Assembly (NCBI GenBank): GCA_934394615.1
Contig: CAKRRJ010000009.1
Coordinates: 1-44,666, forward strand
Length of the DNA stretch: 44,666 nt
Direction: 5' to 3'
Source: an uncultured Lachnospiraceae bacterium
Lineage (GTDB): Bacteria > Bacillota > Clostridia > Lachnospirales > Lachnospiraceae
Position numbers and translations under genes: made by a program
Notes under the pieces: model-generated
Seen by the model: only the letters and a program-made list of their open reading frames with translations
Database searches by the model: none
What the model was told of the DNA's origin: nothing
Shown here: in pieces, positions 1 through 8,853 of the stretch
Layout of the letters: each line of letters starts with the position of its first letter
How positions within the stretch are numbered: the first letter of the stretch is position 1

Positions 1-107
1 ATGTCCAACCAGGACTCTTTTTTATTAGAATTTTCAGGGTTTTAAACACTGTTCAATCTTTCATTTTCAAGGTTCATTTGCTGTTGTTCTCAGCAGCAAC
101 GTGTTAT
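1..107 (-). other. Leader RNA of an rRNA-type operon (16S expected off the left edge)
   Basis: Read on the minus strand, this stretch follows two strong tandem promoters and contains no open reading frame with a ribosome binding site. It includes a short dyad around GTTGCTGCTGAGAACAACAGC-like sequence and then the string GAACCTTGAAAATG. That string resembles the boxA-like antitermination region of Firmicutes rRNA leaders. The 16S gene itself would lie beyond position 1, so the assignment is an inference from promoter architecture and leader sequence. A tRNA or 5S-led operon is an alternative. Confidence 0.5.
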
Positions 108-136
108 ATGTTATCACATTGTTTTCGCTTTGTCAA
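108..136 (-). promoter_or_regulatory. Leftward promoter P2 (rRNA-type tandem pair)
   Basis: On the minus strand a perfect TTGACA (131-136) is followed after exactly 17 bases by TAACAT (108-113). It lies about 90 bases downstream of a similar promoter, as is usual for rRNA operons in Firmicutes. It directs transcription out of the left edge. Confidence 0.7.
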
Positions 137-200
137 CAACTTTTTTAATTTATTTTTGGAAGTTTTTGATTTCCTGCCCCGTTCTCACGGGGCGAGGATT

Positions 201-229
201 ATAATATCAAATGTCACCGCAAATGTCAA
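201..229 (-). promoter_or_regulatory. Leftward promoter P1 (rRNA-type tandem pair)
   Basis: TTGACA (224-229) with a 17-base spacer and TATTAT (201-206) on the minus strand. A GC-rich hairpin at 176-193 (GCCCCGT/ACGGGGC) lies just downstream, at the start of the P1 transcript. The promoter also sits just after the end of the sulfite reductase gene, with no clear terminator between them. Confidence 0.7.
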
Positions 230-288
230 CAGTATTTTTCAATTTTTTTCATTTTTTTATTTTATCCTGGAAAACTGGAAAAACACGC

Positions 289-1845
289 CTACTCCACCGC
301 AATGAACGGAGCCGCGATCACCTTTACTCCCTGCGGGTTTTCCTGGTTCCACTCTGCAAAGCTTTTTCCGGATGCTGCTACGGTTCTTCCAAGCGCTGCA
401 AGGAATTCCGGAATCTGGCTTTCCAGAATCGCACCAAGCTCTTCTCCCATTTTTTCTTTGCCCTGCTCATCACAGCCATTTAAAAACAGAAGGAACGCGG
501 ACTCTGCTTTTCCTGCAACCTTCTTTGCCGCGCCGCGGAATCCCATAACGCCGGTCTGATGGGTACCGCAGGAAGACGGGCATCCGGAAATATGGATCTT
601 CGGCAGCGCGTCAGCCGGAAGATCTGCCTCCCGTACAGCTTTTACGCAGGCCTGAAGAAGAGACTGGGAATCGCGCACGCCTACCTGGCACACAGCAGCT
701 CCGATACAGCTTACGGATGCCTCAAATTCAGTCTTTGCCGTATTCTCCGCCGTAATTGCCAGGATCTTCTCTGCCTCTGCTCCGGTCAGATTGATGATAT
801 ACGCGGTCTCATCCGGTGCGAGACGCATCTCTGTTCCTTCTATTTCATTAAGCGCATCGCTGAGCGCGCACAATACATTCAGATCCGGCTGTCCGCCGAC
901 CGGATGCCATAACACCGTGTAAAGTCCCGGCTGTTTCTGTTCCAGCACACGCACACCGGAAACGCTGCTGCCATCTCCGCTCTTTGTATTCTGCTGAATC
1001 ACTGGCTGGAGCTTTAAATCCTCTCCGGAAGCATAAACTTCTTCCAGTTTCTCCAGAAAGGCTTTCTTATAGTTTTCTGCTCCGCCAAGGCTCTCCTGCA
1101 TGTAACGGCTGCGCGCCTTGCCGCGGTTCTCATAGTTTCCATACGCACGGAAGGTCAGCCACATGGCCTTAATATAGTAGCAGATATCTTCCGGCTTCAC
1201 TGCTTCTGCAACCAGCACGCCAAACCGCGGATTGTTTCCAAGTCCGCCTGCGCTGTACACATCAAAACAGCCATCCGGGCGGGCCGCGAAGCCAAGATCA
1301 CGGTAGGTTGCGTGGGACAGATTCTTTGGAGAACTGGAAAATGCTACTTTCAGCTTACGCGGCATCTTTTCCGCACGGATAAATCCCATGAGATACTCCC
1401 CTGCTGCTTTCGCCCACGGAAGCACATCAAAGTACTCGTCTTTCTCTACACCGGAAAGCGGACTGCAGGTGACATTACGCGGAAAATCTCCGCCGCCTCC
1501 CATAGTGATGATTCCCACATCCATAGCCTGTTCCATAATATCCGCAACAATACTGCCATCCAGGTCATGAAGCTGAATGGTCTGACAAGTAGTAAAGTGC
1601 GCCTTTTTCAGATCATACTTTCGAATCGTATCGGCAACAAATTTCAGTTTTTCTTTCGTCACGCAGCCTCCGGTCATGCGCAGGCGCAGCATGCTTGCTT
1701 TTCCACCCTTCTGGGCATAGCTTCCGTATAATCCGGAAAACCCTTTGTATGCATCCTTGCTCAGTTCTCCTCCATAAAACGCCGCAGTCTTCTCCCGGAA
1801 TGCAGGGAGATCCTGCTTCCAGTCATGGTCGTTTCTGATTTCCAT
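289..1845 (-). CDS. Siroheme [4Fe-4S] sulfite/nitrite reductase
   Basis: A 518-residue protein of the nitrite/sulfite reductase family, which reduces sulfite or nitrite by six electrons using siroheme coupled to a 4Fe-4S cluster in the cytoplasm. The diagnostic cluster ligands are present as Cys380-x5-Cys386 and Cys422-x3-Cys426 (GCPSSCG). The siroheme-binding motif RNVTCSPLSG is at about 123-132. Ferredoxin-like half domains precede each half. The start at 1845 is chosen because AAGGAGA precedes that ATG at good spacing; an upstream in-frame extension runs into the trp terminator. A weak promoter candidate is TATACT at 1880-1885. The gene lies just downstream of trpF behind a terminator, so it is probably transcribed separately. 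Whether sulfite or nitrite is the substrate cannot be decided from sequence. No sulfate or nitrate genes are adjacent, although a TSUP transporter is encoded far away at 38.7 kb. Confidence 0.9.
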   Translation of the reverse strand: MEIRNDHDWKQDLPAFREKTAAFYGGELSKDAYKGFSGLYGSYAQKGGKASMLRLRMTGGCVTKEKLKFVADTIRKYDLKKAHFTTCQTIQLHDLDGSIVADIMEQAMDVGIITMGGGGDFPRNVTCSPLSGVEKDEYFDVLPWAKAAGEYLMGFIRAEKMPRKLKVAFSSSPKNLSHATYRDLGFAARPDGCFDVYSAGGLGNNPRFGVLVAEAVKPEDICYYIKAMWLTFRAYGNYENRGKARSRYMQESLGGAENYKKAFLEKLEEVYASGEDLKLQPVIQQNTKSGDGSSVSGVRVLEQKQPGLYTVLWHPVGGQPDLNVLCALSDALNEIEGTEMRLAPDETAYIINLTGAEAEKILAITAENTAKTEFEASVSCIGAAVCQVGVRDSQSLLQACVKAVREADLPADALPKIHISGCPSSCGTHQTGVMGFRGAAKKVAGKAESAFLLFLNGCDEQGKEKMGEELGAILESQIPEFLAALGRTVAASGKSFAEWNQENPQGVKVIAAPFIAVE

Positions 1846-1901
1846 AATGCTCTCCTTAACAGTTAGTCCTGATGTAAACAGTATACAGCCAATGCAATTT
1901 C

Positions 1902-1939
1902 CAATAAAAGAAAGGCACCCGGCCGCATCAGATGCCTTT
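1902..1939 (-). terminator. Intrinsic terminator of the trp operon
   Basis: Minus-strand hairpin AAAGGCA...TGCCTTT (1911-1939) followed by CTTTTATT. It begins 8 bases after the trpF stop codon, marking trpF as the last gene of the operon. Confidence 0.75.
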
Positions 1940-1946
1940 GATTTTA

Positions 1947-2579
1947 TCACAATTCTATTTTTAATGGAACAAATCCACGCACATTTTCTATGATTCTCCG
2001 GATCTTAAGCGGATCTTTCCAGCCCTCGGTCTCCACGCCGCTACTGCAGTCGATGCCAAATGGAGCAAACGAGGCTATGGCCTCCTGCACGTTATCCGGC
2101 CGCATCCCGCCAGCAAGGAACCAGGGTTTCTGAATTGTCCCTGCCTGTGTGATGAGACTATGGTCAAATGTATGGCCGGTGCCTCCGCTTCCTGCATCCA
2201 GAAGAAGGTAATCCGCATCACTCGCGTCCCAGCGGCTCAGTTCATGCCCCTGCTTCATGGACACCGCGCGGATCACCGGAATGTCTGGGAACCGGCGTTT
2301 CATCCTGGTGATGGTTTCTTCCGTTTCCTGTCCGTGAAACTGGACCGCGCGGATGGTTCCTGCTTCCACCAGGCCGCAGACCATCTCCTCCGGCGCATTG
2401 ACAAACACGCCCACCGGGCAGATTTCCGGTGATAATTTCTGTACAAGCGCTGCCGCCTGGGCCGGAGTCACCTGGCGCCTTCCCGGCGCAAACACAAAAC
2501 CAGCATAATCCGGCCGGCACTGATTCACAGCGGCAATATCCTCTGCCCGTCTCAGACCGCATATTTTGATTTTTGTCAT
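1947..2579 (-). CDS. trpF: Phosphoribosylanthranilate isomerase
   Basis: Catalyses the Amadori rearrangement of phosphoribosylanthranilate to CdRP in tryptophan synthesis. The 210 residues are the normal length for a monofunctional TIM-barrel TrpF. The catalytic pair is visible: Cys7 in KIKICGL as general base and Asp128 in LLLDAGSGGTG as general acid. The phosphate-binding GGTG and LAGGM loops are present. It is the last gene of trpEGDCF, 69 bases after trpC, preceded by AAGGAA, and followed by a terminator. In many Firmicutes trpB and trpA would come next; they are absent here. Confidence 0.97.
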   Translation of the reverse strand: MTKIKICGLRRAEDIAAVNQCRPDYAGFVFAPGRRQVTPAQAAALVQKLSPEICPVGVFVNAPEEMVCGLVEAGTIRAVQFHGQETEETITRMKRRFPDIPVIRAVSMKQGHELSRWDASDADYLLLDAGSGGTGHTFDHSLITQAGTIQKPWFLAGGMRPDNVQEAIASFAPFGIDCSSGVETEGWKDPLKIRRIIENVRGFVPLKIEL

Positions 2580-2648
2580 ACGTTCCAGTTCCTTCCCCTC
2601 ATCAAGATGCTTTTCTTTTTCCGGCTTCGCTGCCCATTCCGCCGCGCG

Positions 2649-3431
2649 TCATTTTCCCTGGCGCAGCTGGTCCAACACTGCCTTTTTGTCTGCGCTGCGC
2701 ATCAAGGTCTCCCCGATCAGCACCGCATCGGTTCCATTTTCATACAGAACCTTTGTATCTTCCGGCCCGCGGATGCCGCTCTCGGAAACGAACACGATCT
2801 CCGGCGGCACCAGTTCCCGCAGGCGGACAGAGTTTCCTACATCCACCTGGAATGTCCGCAGATCCCGGTTATTCACGCCGATAATGGATGCGCCTGCTGC
2901 CAGCGCACGCTCCACCTCTTCGGCATCATGGGCTTCCACCAGGGCAGACAGGCCCAGCTCCTTTGCCTGCGCCATGTACTCGCGAAGCGCCCCATCATCG
3001 AGGATCGCACAGATAAGAAGTACCGCAGAAGCTCCAAGCACCTTTGCCTGATCGATCATATAGGGATCCACCGTAAAGTCCTTGCGCAGGACCGGAATCG
3101 TTACCGCAGACGCAATTTCCTGCAGATAGCGGTCGCTTCCAAGAAAACGGTACGGTTCTGTCAGTACCGAGATTGCGCTGGCGCCTGCCGCCTCGTAATC
3201 ACGTGCGATATCCAGATACGGGAACTCCGGCACGATGAGACCTTTGGACGGCGATGCTTTTTTCACCTCACAGATAAAAGAGAGTCCGGGCGCACGAAGT
3301 GCCTGCTCAAACGGAAATGTCCCGCCCACGGGCAGTTCTTCTGCCATCCGGCGCATCTCGGCTGCCGGAATCTTCGCTTTTTCTTCCGCGACGCGTCCTC
3401 TCGTCAAAGATGCCAGTTCTTTTAATATCAT
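2649..3431 (-). CDS. trpC: Indole-3-glycerol phosphate synthase
   Basis: Closes the indole ring by decarboxylating CdRP to indole-3-glycerol phosphate. The 260-residue TIM barrel carries the family signature with Glu55 and Lys57 (CEVKKASPSKG), the catalytic Lys117 (LRKDF), and the NNRDL and SESGI loops. It is not fused to TrpF, unlike the enterobacterial enzyme. It sits 20 bases downstream of trpD in the same operon. Confidence 0.97.
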   Translation of the reverse strand: MILKELASLTRGRVAEEKAKIPAAEMRRMAEELPVGGTFPFEQALRAPGLSFICEVKKASPSKGLIVPEFPYLDIARDYEAAGASAISVLTEPYRFLGSDRYLQEIASAVTIPVLRKDFTVDPYMIDQAKVLGASAVLLICAILDDGALREYMAQAKELGLSALVEAHDAEEVERALAAGASIIGVNNRDLRTFQVDVGNSVRLRELVPPEIVFVSESGIRGPEDTKVLYENGTDAVLIGETLMRSADKKAVLDQLRQGK

Positions 3432-3451
3432 ATCCGTACCGTCCTTTCGCC

Positions 3452-4459
3452 CTACTGATTGGAAAGCTCCACAAATTTCGCAAGCTGCTCTGCTGCCTTT
3501 CCGCTGTCGATGATCTCTTTCGTCAGATTAATACCCGCCTGGATGGAATCTGCCTTGCCAGCCATATAGATGGCTGCACCCGCATTCATCAGCACAGCAT
3601 CCCGCTTCGGCCCCTGCTTGCCTGCCAGGATGTCACGGGTAATCTGCGCGTTCTCAGCCGGTGTTCCTCCCACCAGGTCATCCTTGCTGCAGCGGGTAAG
3701 CCCAAACTGTTCCGGAGTGATCTCGCAGGAAGTGAAGGTGCCATCTTTTACCTCGCATACTTTCGTCGGCGCGCTTAAGGAAATCTCATCCAGTCCGTCG
3801 GTTCCATATACCACCAGCGCCCGCTTTACACCAAGGTTTGCCAGCACATGTGCAAGCGGCTCCACCAGGCTCTCATCGTAAACGCCCATCAGTTCCATGT
3901 TGGCACCTGCCGGGTTTGCTAATGGTCCCAGAATATTGAAAATGGTGCGAATGCCAAGCTCCTTGCGCACCGGAGCCACATACTTCATGGCAAAGTGATA
4001 GTTCTGGGCAAATAAGAAGCAGATGCCGATCTTCTCAAGCAGCTCCCGGCTCTTTTCCGGTGCGATCGTAATGTTCACGCCAAGAGCCTCGAGCACATCT
4101 GCAGCGCCGCATTTGCTGGATGCAGCACGGTTGCCATGCTTTGCGACGGGAATCCCCGCCGCGGAGATGACCAGGGAAGATGTCGTGGAAATATTGAAAG
4201 AATTCGATCCATCACCGCCGGTTCCAACAATCTCCAGAACGTCCATATCGTGCAGGAGACGCACACAGTGAGCACGCATGCCGGCCGCGGAAGCCGTAAT
4301 CTCCTCCACCGTCTCCCCCTTTATGCTGAGCGCCGTCAGATACGAACTCATCTGTACCGTGCTTGCTTCTCCTTCCATGATCTCATTCATGACTGCCTCT
4401 GCCTCTTTGTATGTCAGGTCCTCTTTTTTGAATACTTTATGGATTGCTTCTTTGATCAT
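3452..4459 (-). CDS. trpD: Anthranilate phosphoribosyltransferase
   Basis: Transfers the phosphoribosyl group of PRPP to anthranilate. The 335 residues match the usual length. The PRPP-binding GTGGDG is at 79-84, followed by NISTTSS and [18 protein letters not shown]. It is a stand-alone enzyme, separate from the glutamine amidotransferase TrpG encoded 32 bases upstream. It belongs to the trp operon controlled by the Trp T-box. Confidence 0.97.
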   Translation of the reverse strand: MIKEAIHKVFKKEDLTYKEAEAVMNEIMEGEASTVQMSSYLTALSIKGETVEEITASAAGMRAHCVRLLHDMDVLEIVGTGGDGSNSFNISTTSSLVISAAGIPVAKHGNRAASSKCGAADVLEALGVNITIAPEKSRELLEKIGICFLFAQNYHFAMKYVAPVRKELGIRTIFNILGPLANPAGANMELMGVYDESLVEPLAHVLANLGVKRALVVYGTDGLDEISLSAPTKVCEVKDGTFTSCEITPEQFGLTRCSKDDLVGGTPAENAQITRDILAGKQGPKRDAVLMNAGAAIYMAGKADSIQAGINLTKEIIDSGKAAEQLAKFVELSNQ

Positions 4460-4491
4460 ATCTGCCGCCTTGCCTTTCTTCTATATATTAT

Positions 4492-5079
4492 TTAAAATGA
4501 TCCGCGTTTTTCTGCCATCCGCAGGAAGTTTTCCACAATGACTTTTCCGTCCGGTGTCAGGATGGATTCCGGGTGGAACTGCACTGCCATGACCGGATCT
4601 GTCACATGCTCCACTGCCATGATCTCGCCATCATCAGTTACTGCCGTTACCTTCAGCTCCTCCGGCATCGTCTCTCTTACCGCTGCCAGGGAATGGTATC
4701 TGCCTACCGGGATCTGTTCCGGGAGTCCTGCAAACAGAACACTGTCTTTGCTGCAGGCAGCCTGTGATACCTTGCCATGCATGAGCTGCTTTGCGTAGGA
4801 AACCTCTGCCCCGTACGCTTTGCAGATGGCCTGGTGTCCAAGACAGACGCCGAACACCGGAATCTTCTTTCCGAGCTTTTTCACCACATCGATGCAGATG
4901 CCCGCGTCTTCCGGCCGCCCGGGTCCCGGAGAAAGAATGATAGCTTCCGGCTTCATGGCTTCCAGTTCCTCCACTGTGATCCGGTCATTTCGGATAACCC
5001 GGATATCCGGCCGGATGCTTCCGATAAGCTGGTATAAGTTGTAAGAAAAACTGTCGTAATTATCAATCAGCACGATCAT
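4492..5079 (-). CDS. trpG: Anthranilate synthase component II (glutamine amidotransferase)
   Basis: Supplies ammonia from glutamine to TrpE. The class I amidotransferase triad is visible: Cys79 in GVCLGHQ, and His169 and Glu171 in FHPES. The protein has 195 residues when started at 5079, where the family start [11 protein letters not shown] begins. GAGGAGGG lies upstream and the ATG overlaps the trpE stop as ATGA, implying translational coupling. A longer in-frame reading to 5142 has no support. It could also serve folate synthesis as PabA, as in some Firmicutes. Confidence 0.96.
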   Translation of the reverse strand: MIVLIDNYDSFSYNLYQLIGSIRPDIRVIRNDRITVEELEAMKPEAIILSPGPGRPEDAGICIDVVKKLGKKIPVFGVCLGHQAICKAYGAEVSYAKQLMHGKVSQAACSKDSVLFAGLPEQIPVGRYHSLAAVRETMPEELKVTAVTDDGEIMAVEHVTDPVMAVQFHPESILTPDGKVIVENFLRMAEKRGSF

Positions 5080-6545
5080 GATTCCATTCCCTCCTCTGCT
5101 TTCTTCACTGCAAGTACCACAGCCCTTGCTTTGTTTAAGCACTCCTGGTACTCATTTTCCGGCACACTGTCTGCCACGATTCCCGCGCCGGAACGGGCGT
5201 AAACTTTTCCTTTCTTCGCGTAGGCAATGCGGATGGCAATGCAGACATCCAGGTTACCGGAAAAATCCAGATACCCAATCGCGCCGCCGTAAATACCGCG
5301 CCGTCCGCCTTCCAGCTCCTGAATGATCTCGCACGCCCGGAATTTCGGAGCTCCGGAAAGGGTTCCTGCCGGAAGGATCGCATCGACTGCGTCCACCGCG
5401 TCATATTCCGGACGGATCTGGCCGCCGATCGTGGAACCGATATGCATCACATGGGAGTAACGCTCCACTGCCATGTATTTTTCTACTTTTACGCTGCCGA
5501 TCTGGCTGATCTTTCCAACATCGTTTCGTCCCAGATCTACCAGCATATTGTGCTCTGCCCGTTCCTTTTCATCCGCTAAAAGTTCCCGCTCCAGGCGTTC
5601 ATCCTCCTCCGGTGTCACGCCTCTTGGCCTTGTTCCCGCAAGCGGGTAAGTGAAGAGCTTTCCATCTTCCATCTTGACAAGTGTTTCCGGGGAAGCACCT
5701 GCGATCTCAATGTCATCACTGGAAAAATAGAACATATATGGGGATGGATTGCTAGTCCGGAGAACCCGGTAAGCATCAAGCAGGCTTCCTTCCATCTCCG
5801 CCTCAAGCTGGTTGGAAAGCACCACCTGGAAGATGTCTCCCTCGCGGATGTAGCGTTTTCCTTTTTCCACCATCTCGCAGTAGGCTTCCTCGGAAAAGAC
5901 CGGTTTGAAATCGCCTTTCAGCTTTAATGGCTGTTCCGGTGCCGGTTTTCCGGTACGGATCAGATTGACCAGTTTCTCTAACTCCATCTGTGCCTTGTAA
6001 TATTCCTGTTCCGGAGCATCCGTCTTCATGTTGACGATGAGGATGATCTTCTGGCGGAAGTTATCAAACGCGATGACTTTATCGAAGAGCATCAGGTCCA
6101 CATCCTGGAACGAATCCTCATCTCCCTTTTCGAGCTTTAAGGTCGGCTCCGCGTATTTGATGTAGTCGTAAGCAAAGTATCCGACCAGGCCGCCGGTGAA
6201 AGTTGGCAGGCCGGGAAGTTTCGGGCTTTTATTTTCCGCCAGGATCTTTCGGATGGCATCGCCCGGATGCTCCACCTGCTGCTCCACGGTTGTCGCGCCT
6301 TTGATGCGAAGCAGTCCGTCGCGACAGGTCACTTCCAGCACCGGATCGAATCCGAGGAAGGTGTAGCGGCCCCAGCGCTTGGACTCCTCCACGCTCTCCA
6401 GCATGTAGCAGTGGGTGCTTACCTGTTTCAATACCCGAAGCACTTCCATTGGAGTGCGGATATCGGAGTAAATTTCCCGGGTCAGCGGGATGCGTCCATA
6501 AGTTTTGTCTTCTGCCAGTTTTTTTACTTCTTCCAGCGTCATCAT
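5076..6545 (-). CDS. trpE: Anthranilate synthase component I
   Basis: Converts chorismate to anthranilate with TrpG. It has 489 residues. The N-terminal region holds the tryptophan feedback site (MLES near residue 50). The C-terminal chorismate-binding domain shows PLAGTRPRG, the [10 protein letters not shown] block, and GTLSGAPK with [22 protein letters not shown] lies nine bases before the first of two adjacent ATG codons. It is the first gene of the operon, preceded by a T-box leader, and overlaps trpG by four bases. Confidence 0.97.
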   Translation of the reverse strand: MMTLEEVKKLAEDKTYGRIPLTREIYSDIRTPMEVLRVLKQVSTHCYMLESVEESKRWGRYTFLGFDPVLEVTCRDGLLRIKGATTVEQQVEHPGDAIRKILAENKSPKLPGLPTFTGGLVGYFAYDYIKYAEPTLKLEKGDEDSFQDVDLMLFDKVIAFDNFRQKIILIVNMKTDAPEQEYYKAQMELEKLVNLIRTGKPAPEQPLKLKGDFKPVFSEEAYCEMVEKGKRYIREGDIFQVVLSNQLEAEMEGSLLDAYRVLRTSNPSPYMFYFSSDDIEIAGASPETLVKMEDGKLFTYPLAGTRPRGVTPEEDERLERELLADEKERAEHNMLVDLGRNDVGKISQIGSVKVEKYMAVERYSHVMHIGSTIGGQIRPEYDAVDAVDAILPAGTLSGAPKFRACEIIQELEGGRRGIYGGAIGYLDFSGNLDVCIAIRIAYAKKGKVYARSGAGIVADSVPENEYQECLNKARAVVLAVKKAEEGMES

Positions 6546-6605
6546 AGTGGGGATCCTCCTTCTTTCTCTGTCTGCCCGGAAAAGAGAATTTTAAGGAATA
6601 AGGAA

Positions 6606-6905
6606 TAAAAAATCCCGTCCAGGACAGACTCCATAGTTATAAACTGAAATCTGTCAAGGACGGGATAGGAAGTTTCATTTTACCTGTCACCCGCGGTGCC
6701 ACCTTGCTTCACGAAACCTTCCGCACTTGCACGGATGCCTCGCGCTCTTTCCGGAATACCAACATATTCCCGGCAACTGACGTATGCCCACACGTCGCAG
6801 AATACTCGGCCTTCCGGCTTTTGACTGCGCCCTCAGCGGTCCATTTAACAAGCTGCGTTCTGATGGTTCTCAGCTCCCCGTGTTACATGTTTACTTCGTC
6901 CACTG
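6606..6905 (-). promoter_or_regulatory. T-box riboswitch, tRNA-Trp specific, upstream of trpE
   Basis: The conserved T-box core AAGGTGGCACCGCGG lies at 6691-6705 on the minus strand. A strong terminator hairpin follows (ATCCCGTCC pairing with GGACGGGAT, 6612-6666, then a T run at 6607-6611). Stem I base pairs CAGTGG (6900-6905) with CCGCTG (6834-6839). Just inside this stem is AAATGGA, so the specifier codon is TGG (6841-6843) followed by a purine, as expected for tRNA-Trp. By analogy with known T-boxes, uncharged tRNA-Trp should stabilise the antiterminator and allow trp operon expression. Confidence 0.93.
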
Positions 6906-7013
6906 TAACACGCAAAAATCCATTTAGAATTGCCTATGGCAATGGGATTTTTGCTTTGCCAGCCAACGTTTTCATTCAGTTCGCGCAGCAAGTGCGCAAA
7001 CTTCTTTGAACAC
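6905..7013. repeat. Dispersed palindromic repeat, copy 1
   Basis: On the plus strand a hairpin GCAAAAATCC...GGATTTTTGC (6912-6953) is followed by TTGCCAGCC and GCGCAGCAAGTGCGCAAAC (6983-7001), then TGAACA. The same ordered blocks occur at 35654-35752. The element lies between the trp promoter and T-box stem I, so it is part of the trp leader transcript. It has no coding potential. Confidence 0.7.
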
Positions 7014-7099
7014 AAACACTCCATCTCTCTGTAAGTGCACGATTTGTTTTTATCTCCGCTTCAACGGTTTTAAGCAATGTTTAGTTTTAAATTTTCTTT

Positions 7100-7128
7100 A
7101 TTTTACTTCCACGCGGCAATATTGTCAA
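7100..7128 (-). promoter_or_regulatory. trp operon promoter
   Basis: TTGACA (7123-7128), 17-base spacer, TAAAAT (7100-7105) on the minus strand, starting 13 bases beyond the histidine kinase stop codon. The predicted leader to trpE is about 545 nt, holding the repeat element and the T-box. Confidence 0.85.
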
Positions 7129-7140
7129 TTATTTCTTGAC

Positions 7141-8853
7141 TTAATTTTCTTTTGTATTTTCTTCTGATTCTTCCGGAGCCAGAGCCAGGGTAAACCAGAA
7201 CTCCACGCCATCCTCATGGTTGGCCACGCCGTACTGCTGGTGATGCGCCTCCATGATGGCCTTCACGATGGAAAGTCCAATGCCGCTTCCGCCGTAAGCG
7301 CGGGTGCGCGCTTTATCCACCTTGTAGAATTTTGTCCACAGATTCGGCAGATCTGCCTCCGGGATCGGGGTTCCATTATTGTATACATGGATCTTCGCTG
7401 TGCCATCCTGTACGTCGCTCCAGATGCGGATATTGTGTTCTCCGCCAAGATGGTTCATCGCGTTGGTAAGGTAGTTGGTCACTACCTCCTCAATCTTAAA
7501 CTCGTCTCCCAGCACCATCAAAGTCTCCGGCATGTCTACCGTGACCTTCGCCTCATTCTGCTGAATGAGGATGCTGGAAGAATTGATGAGATCGTGGATC
7601 AGTTCGGATGCGTCAAACGCGGCGATGCTTGGCATATCATTGCCAAATTCCAGCGCAGTCAGCGTTAAGAGCTGGCGCACCATCTTGTTCATCTTGTTTG
7701 CCTCATCCATAATGACCTCGCAGTAATAGCTGCGGCTCTCCGGATCCTCGCACATGCCGTCGCAGAGTCCCTCCGCATACCCCTGGATGAGCGCGATCGG
7801 CGTCTTCAGCTCATGGGAGACATTGGCAATGAACTCTTTTCGCATCTCATCGATCTGGATTTTCTCGTCGATGTCGTGCTGCAGCTGTCTGTTGGCATCC
7901 TGCAGCGCGCCAATGGCATCTTTTAAGCTGTGGGAAAGAGAATTCATGCTGCGGCCCAGCACGCCCACCTCGTCCTCCGCGTCGTCCTCGTAGGCAACAT
8001 CAAAATTCAGCCTGGACATTTCTTCTGACAGGGAAGACAATTTCATGATCGGCTTGGTAATGCGGTTGGTGACAAAGCACATCATGATGCTTCCGAACAC
8101 CAGCACAATGAGACCGACCCAGGTGGTGAAACGATTCGACAGTGCCACACTCTCCTGAATGCTGGCAAGCGGCATGGACATGATAAACATGGTCCGGTTG
8201 TCAGAGAAATAGCCCCAGCTCTCCATGTAGGTGTTGCTGGAACGGAAATCGCGGTTTTTCTCTACCACATAGTTGTCATGCTGTTTTAAGACATCCATAT
8301 GCTTGTGGCCCTTGCCCAGCACATAGCGCTGTAATTTCTGCGTCAGAAAATCGCTGTCACGTCCGGAGCTGACCAGCGCTTTTCCGGTATCGCTGTCGAT
8401 CAGGGTAATGGCAATGTTATTCTGCTCGCTGTAGGTGCGGATGGTGCCAAGCAGGGTTCCCTGCTCCTCCGGCAGGTCAGCCGGAAGCTGCTCCGGTACC
8501 GCCTCATCCGCCGGGTTCGATTCTCCTGTTTCGGCGGGTTTCTCTGTAACTTCCGCGTCATCGGAGTCCAGATCATTCTTTGCCGTCTGCTTCCAGATAT
8601 CCCACTCCTGTTCCAGTTCTTCCCGCAGGACATCGCCGATGTTCTCGTTCTCGCCGACCTTTTCCTGAATCGCGGTATCTATATCCGTGTAGGCCTGCTC
8701 CATCACCTTCAGTTTCTGATCTACATAGTAACCCTCCAGCCACCAGGTATTCACTCCCCAGATGGCAAGAAGCATGGCTGCCATAAGGCCCACAAAGATC
8801 AGCATGATGCGGTGACGGATCGAGTGAAATTGAAAAATCTTTCTGTGTTTCAT
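7141..8853 (-). CDS. Membrane sensor histidine kinase (PhoR/VanS type)
   Basis: A 570-residue sensor kinase. Transmembrane segments are at about 15-36 and 243-263. They flank a large extracellular domain that holds an acidic, proline-rich stretch at about 100-130. A HAMP linker (264-316) follows, then the HisKA domain with phospho-acceptor His347 (SHELKTP). The ATPase domain has the N box around Asn460-Asn464 and the G2 box GGSGIGLS. Its start overlaps the response regulator stop by one base (TAATG), so the two are cotranslated. Position behind pstSCAB suggests phosphate sensing, but the extracellular domain is not a recognisable PhoR type, so the signal is inferred. No terminator is obvious before the trp promoter. 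Confidence 0.92.
   Translation of the reverse strand: MKHRKIFQFHSIRHRIMLIFVGLMAAMLLAIWGVNTWWLEGYYVDQKLKVMEQAYTDIDTAIQEKVGENENIGDVLREELEQEWDIWKQTAKNDLDSDDAEVTEKPAETGESNPADEAVPEQLPADLPEEQGTLLGTIRTYSEQNNIAITLIDSDTGKALVSSGRDSDFLTQKLQRYVLGKGHKHMDVLKQHDNYVVEKNRDFRSSNTYMESWGYFSDNRTMFIMSMPLASIQESVALSNRFTTWVGLIVLVFGSIMMCFVTNRITKPIMKLSSLSEEMSRLNFDVAYEDDAEDEVGVLGRSMNSLSHSLKDAIGALQDANRQLQHDIDEKIQIDEMRKEFIANVSHELKTPIALIQGYAEGLCDGMCEDPESRSYYCEVIMDEANKMNKMVRQLLTLTALEFGNDMPSIAAFDASELIHDLINSSSILIQQNEAKVTVDMPETLMVLGDEFKIEEVVTNYLTNAMNHLGGEHNIRIWSDVQDGTAKIHVYNNGTPIPEADLPNLWTKFYKVDKARTRAYGGSGIGLSIVKAIMEAHHQQYGVANHEDGVEFWFTLALAPEESEENTKEN

Noticed and set aside
2607..3425. 272-residue plus-strand frame opposite trpC
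   Set aside because: Shadow of trpC: it covers exactly the reverse complement of an intact enzyme and has Arg/Cys/His-rich nonsense composition.
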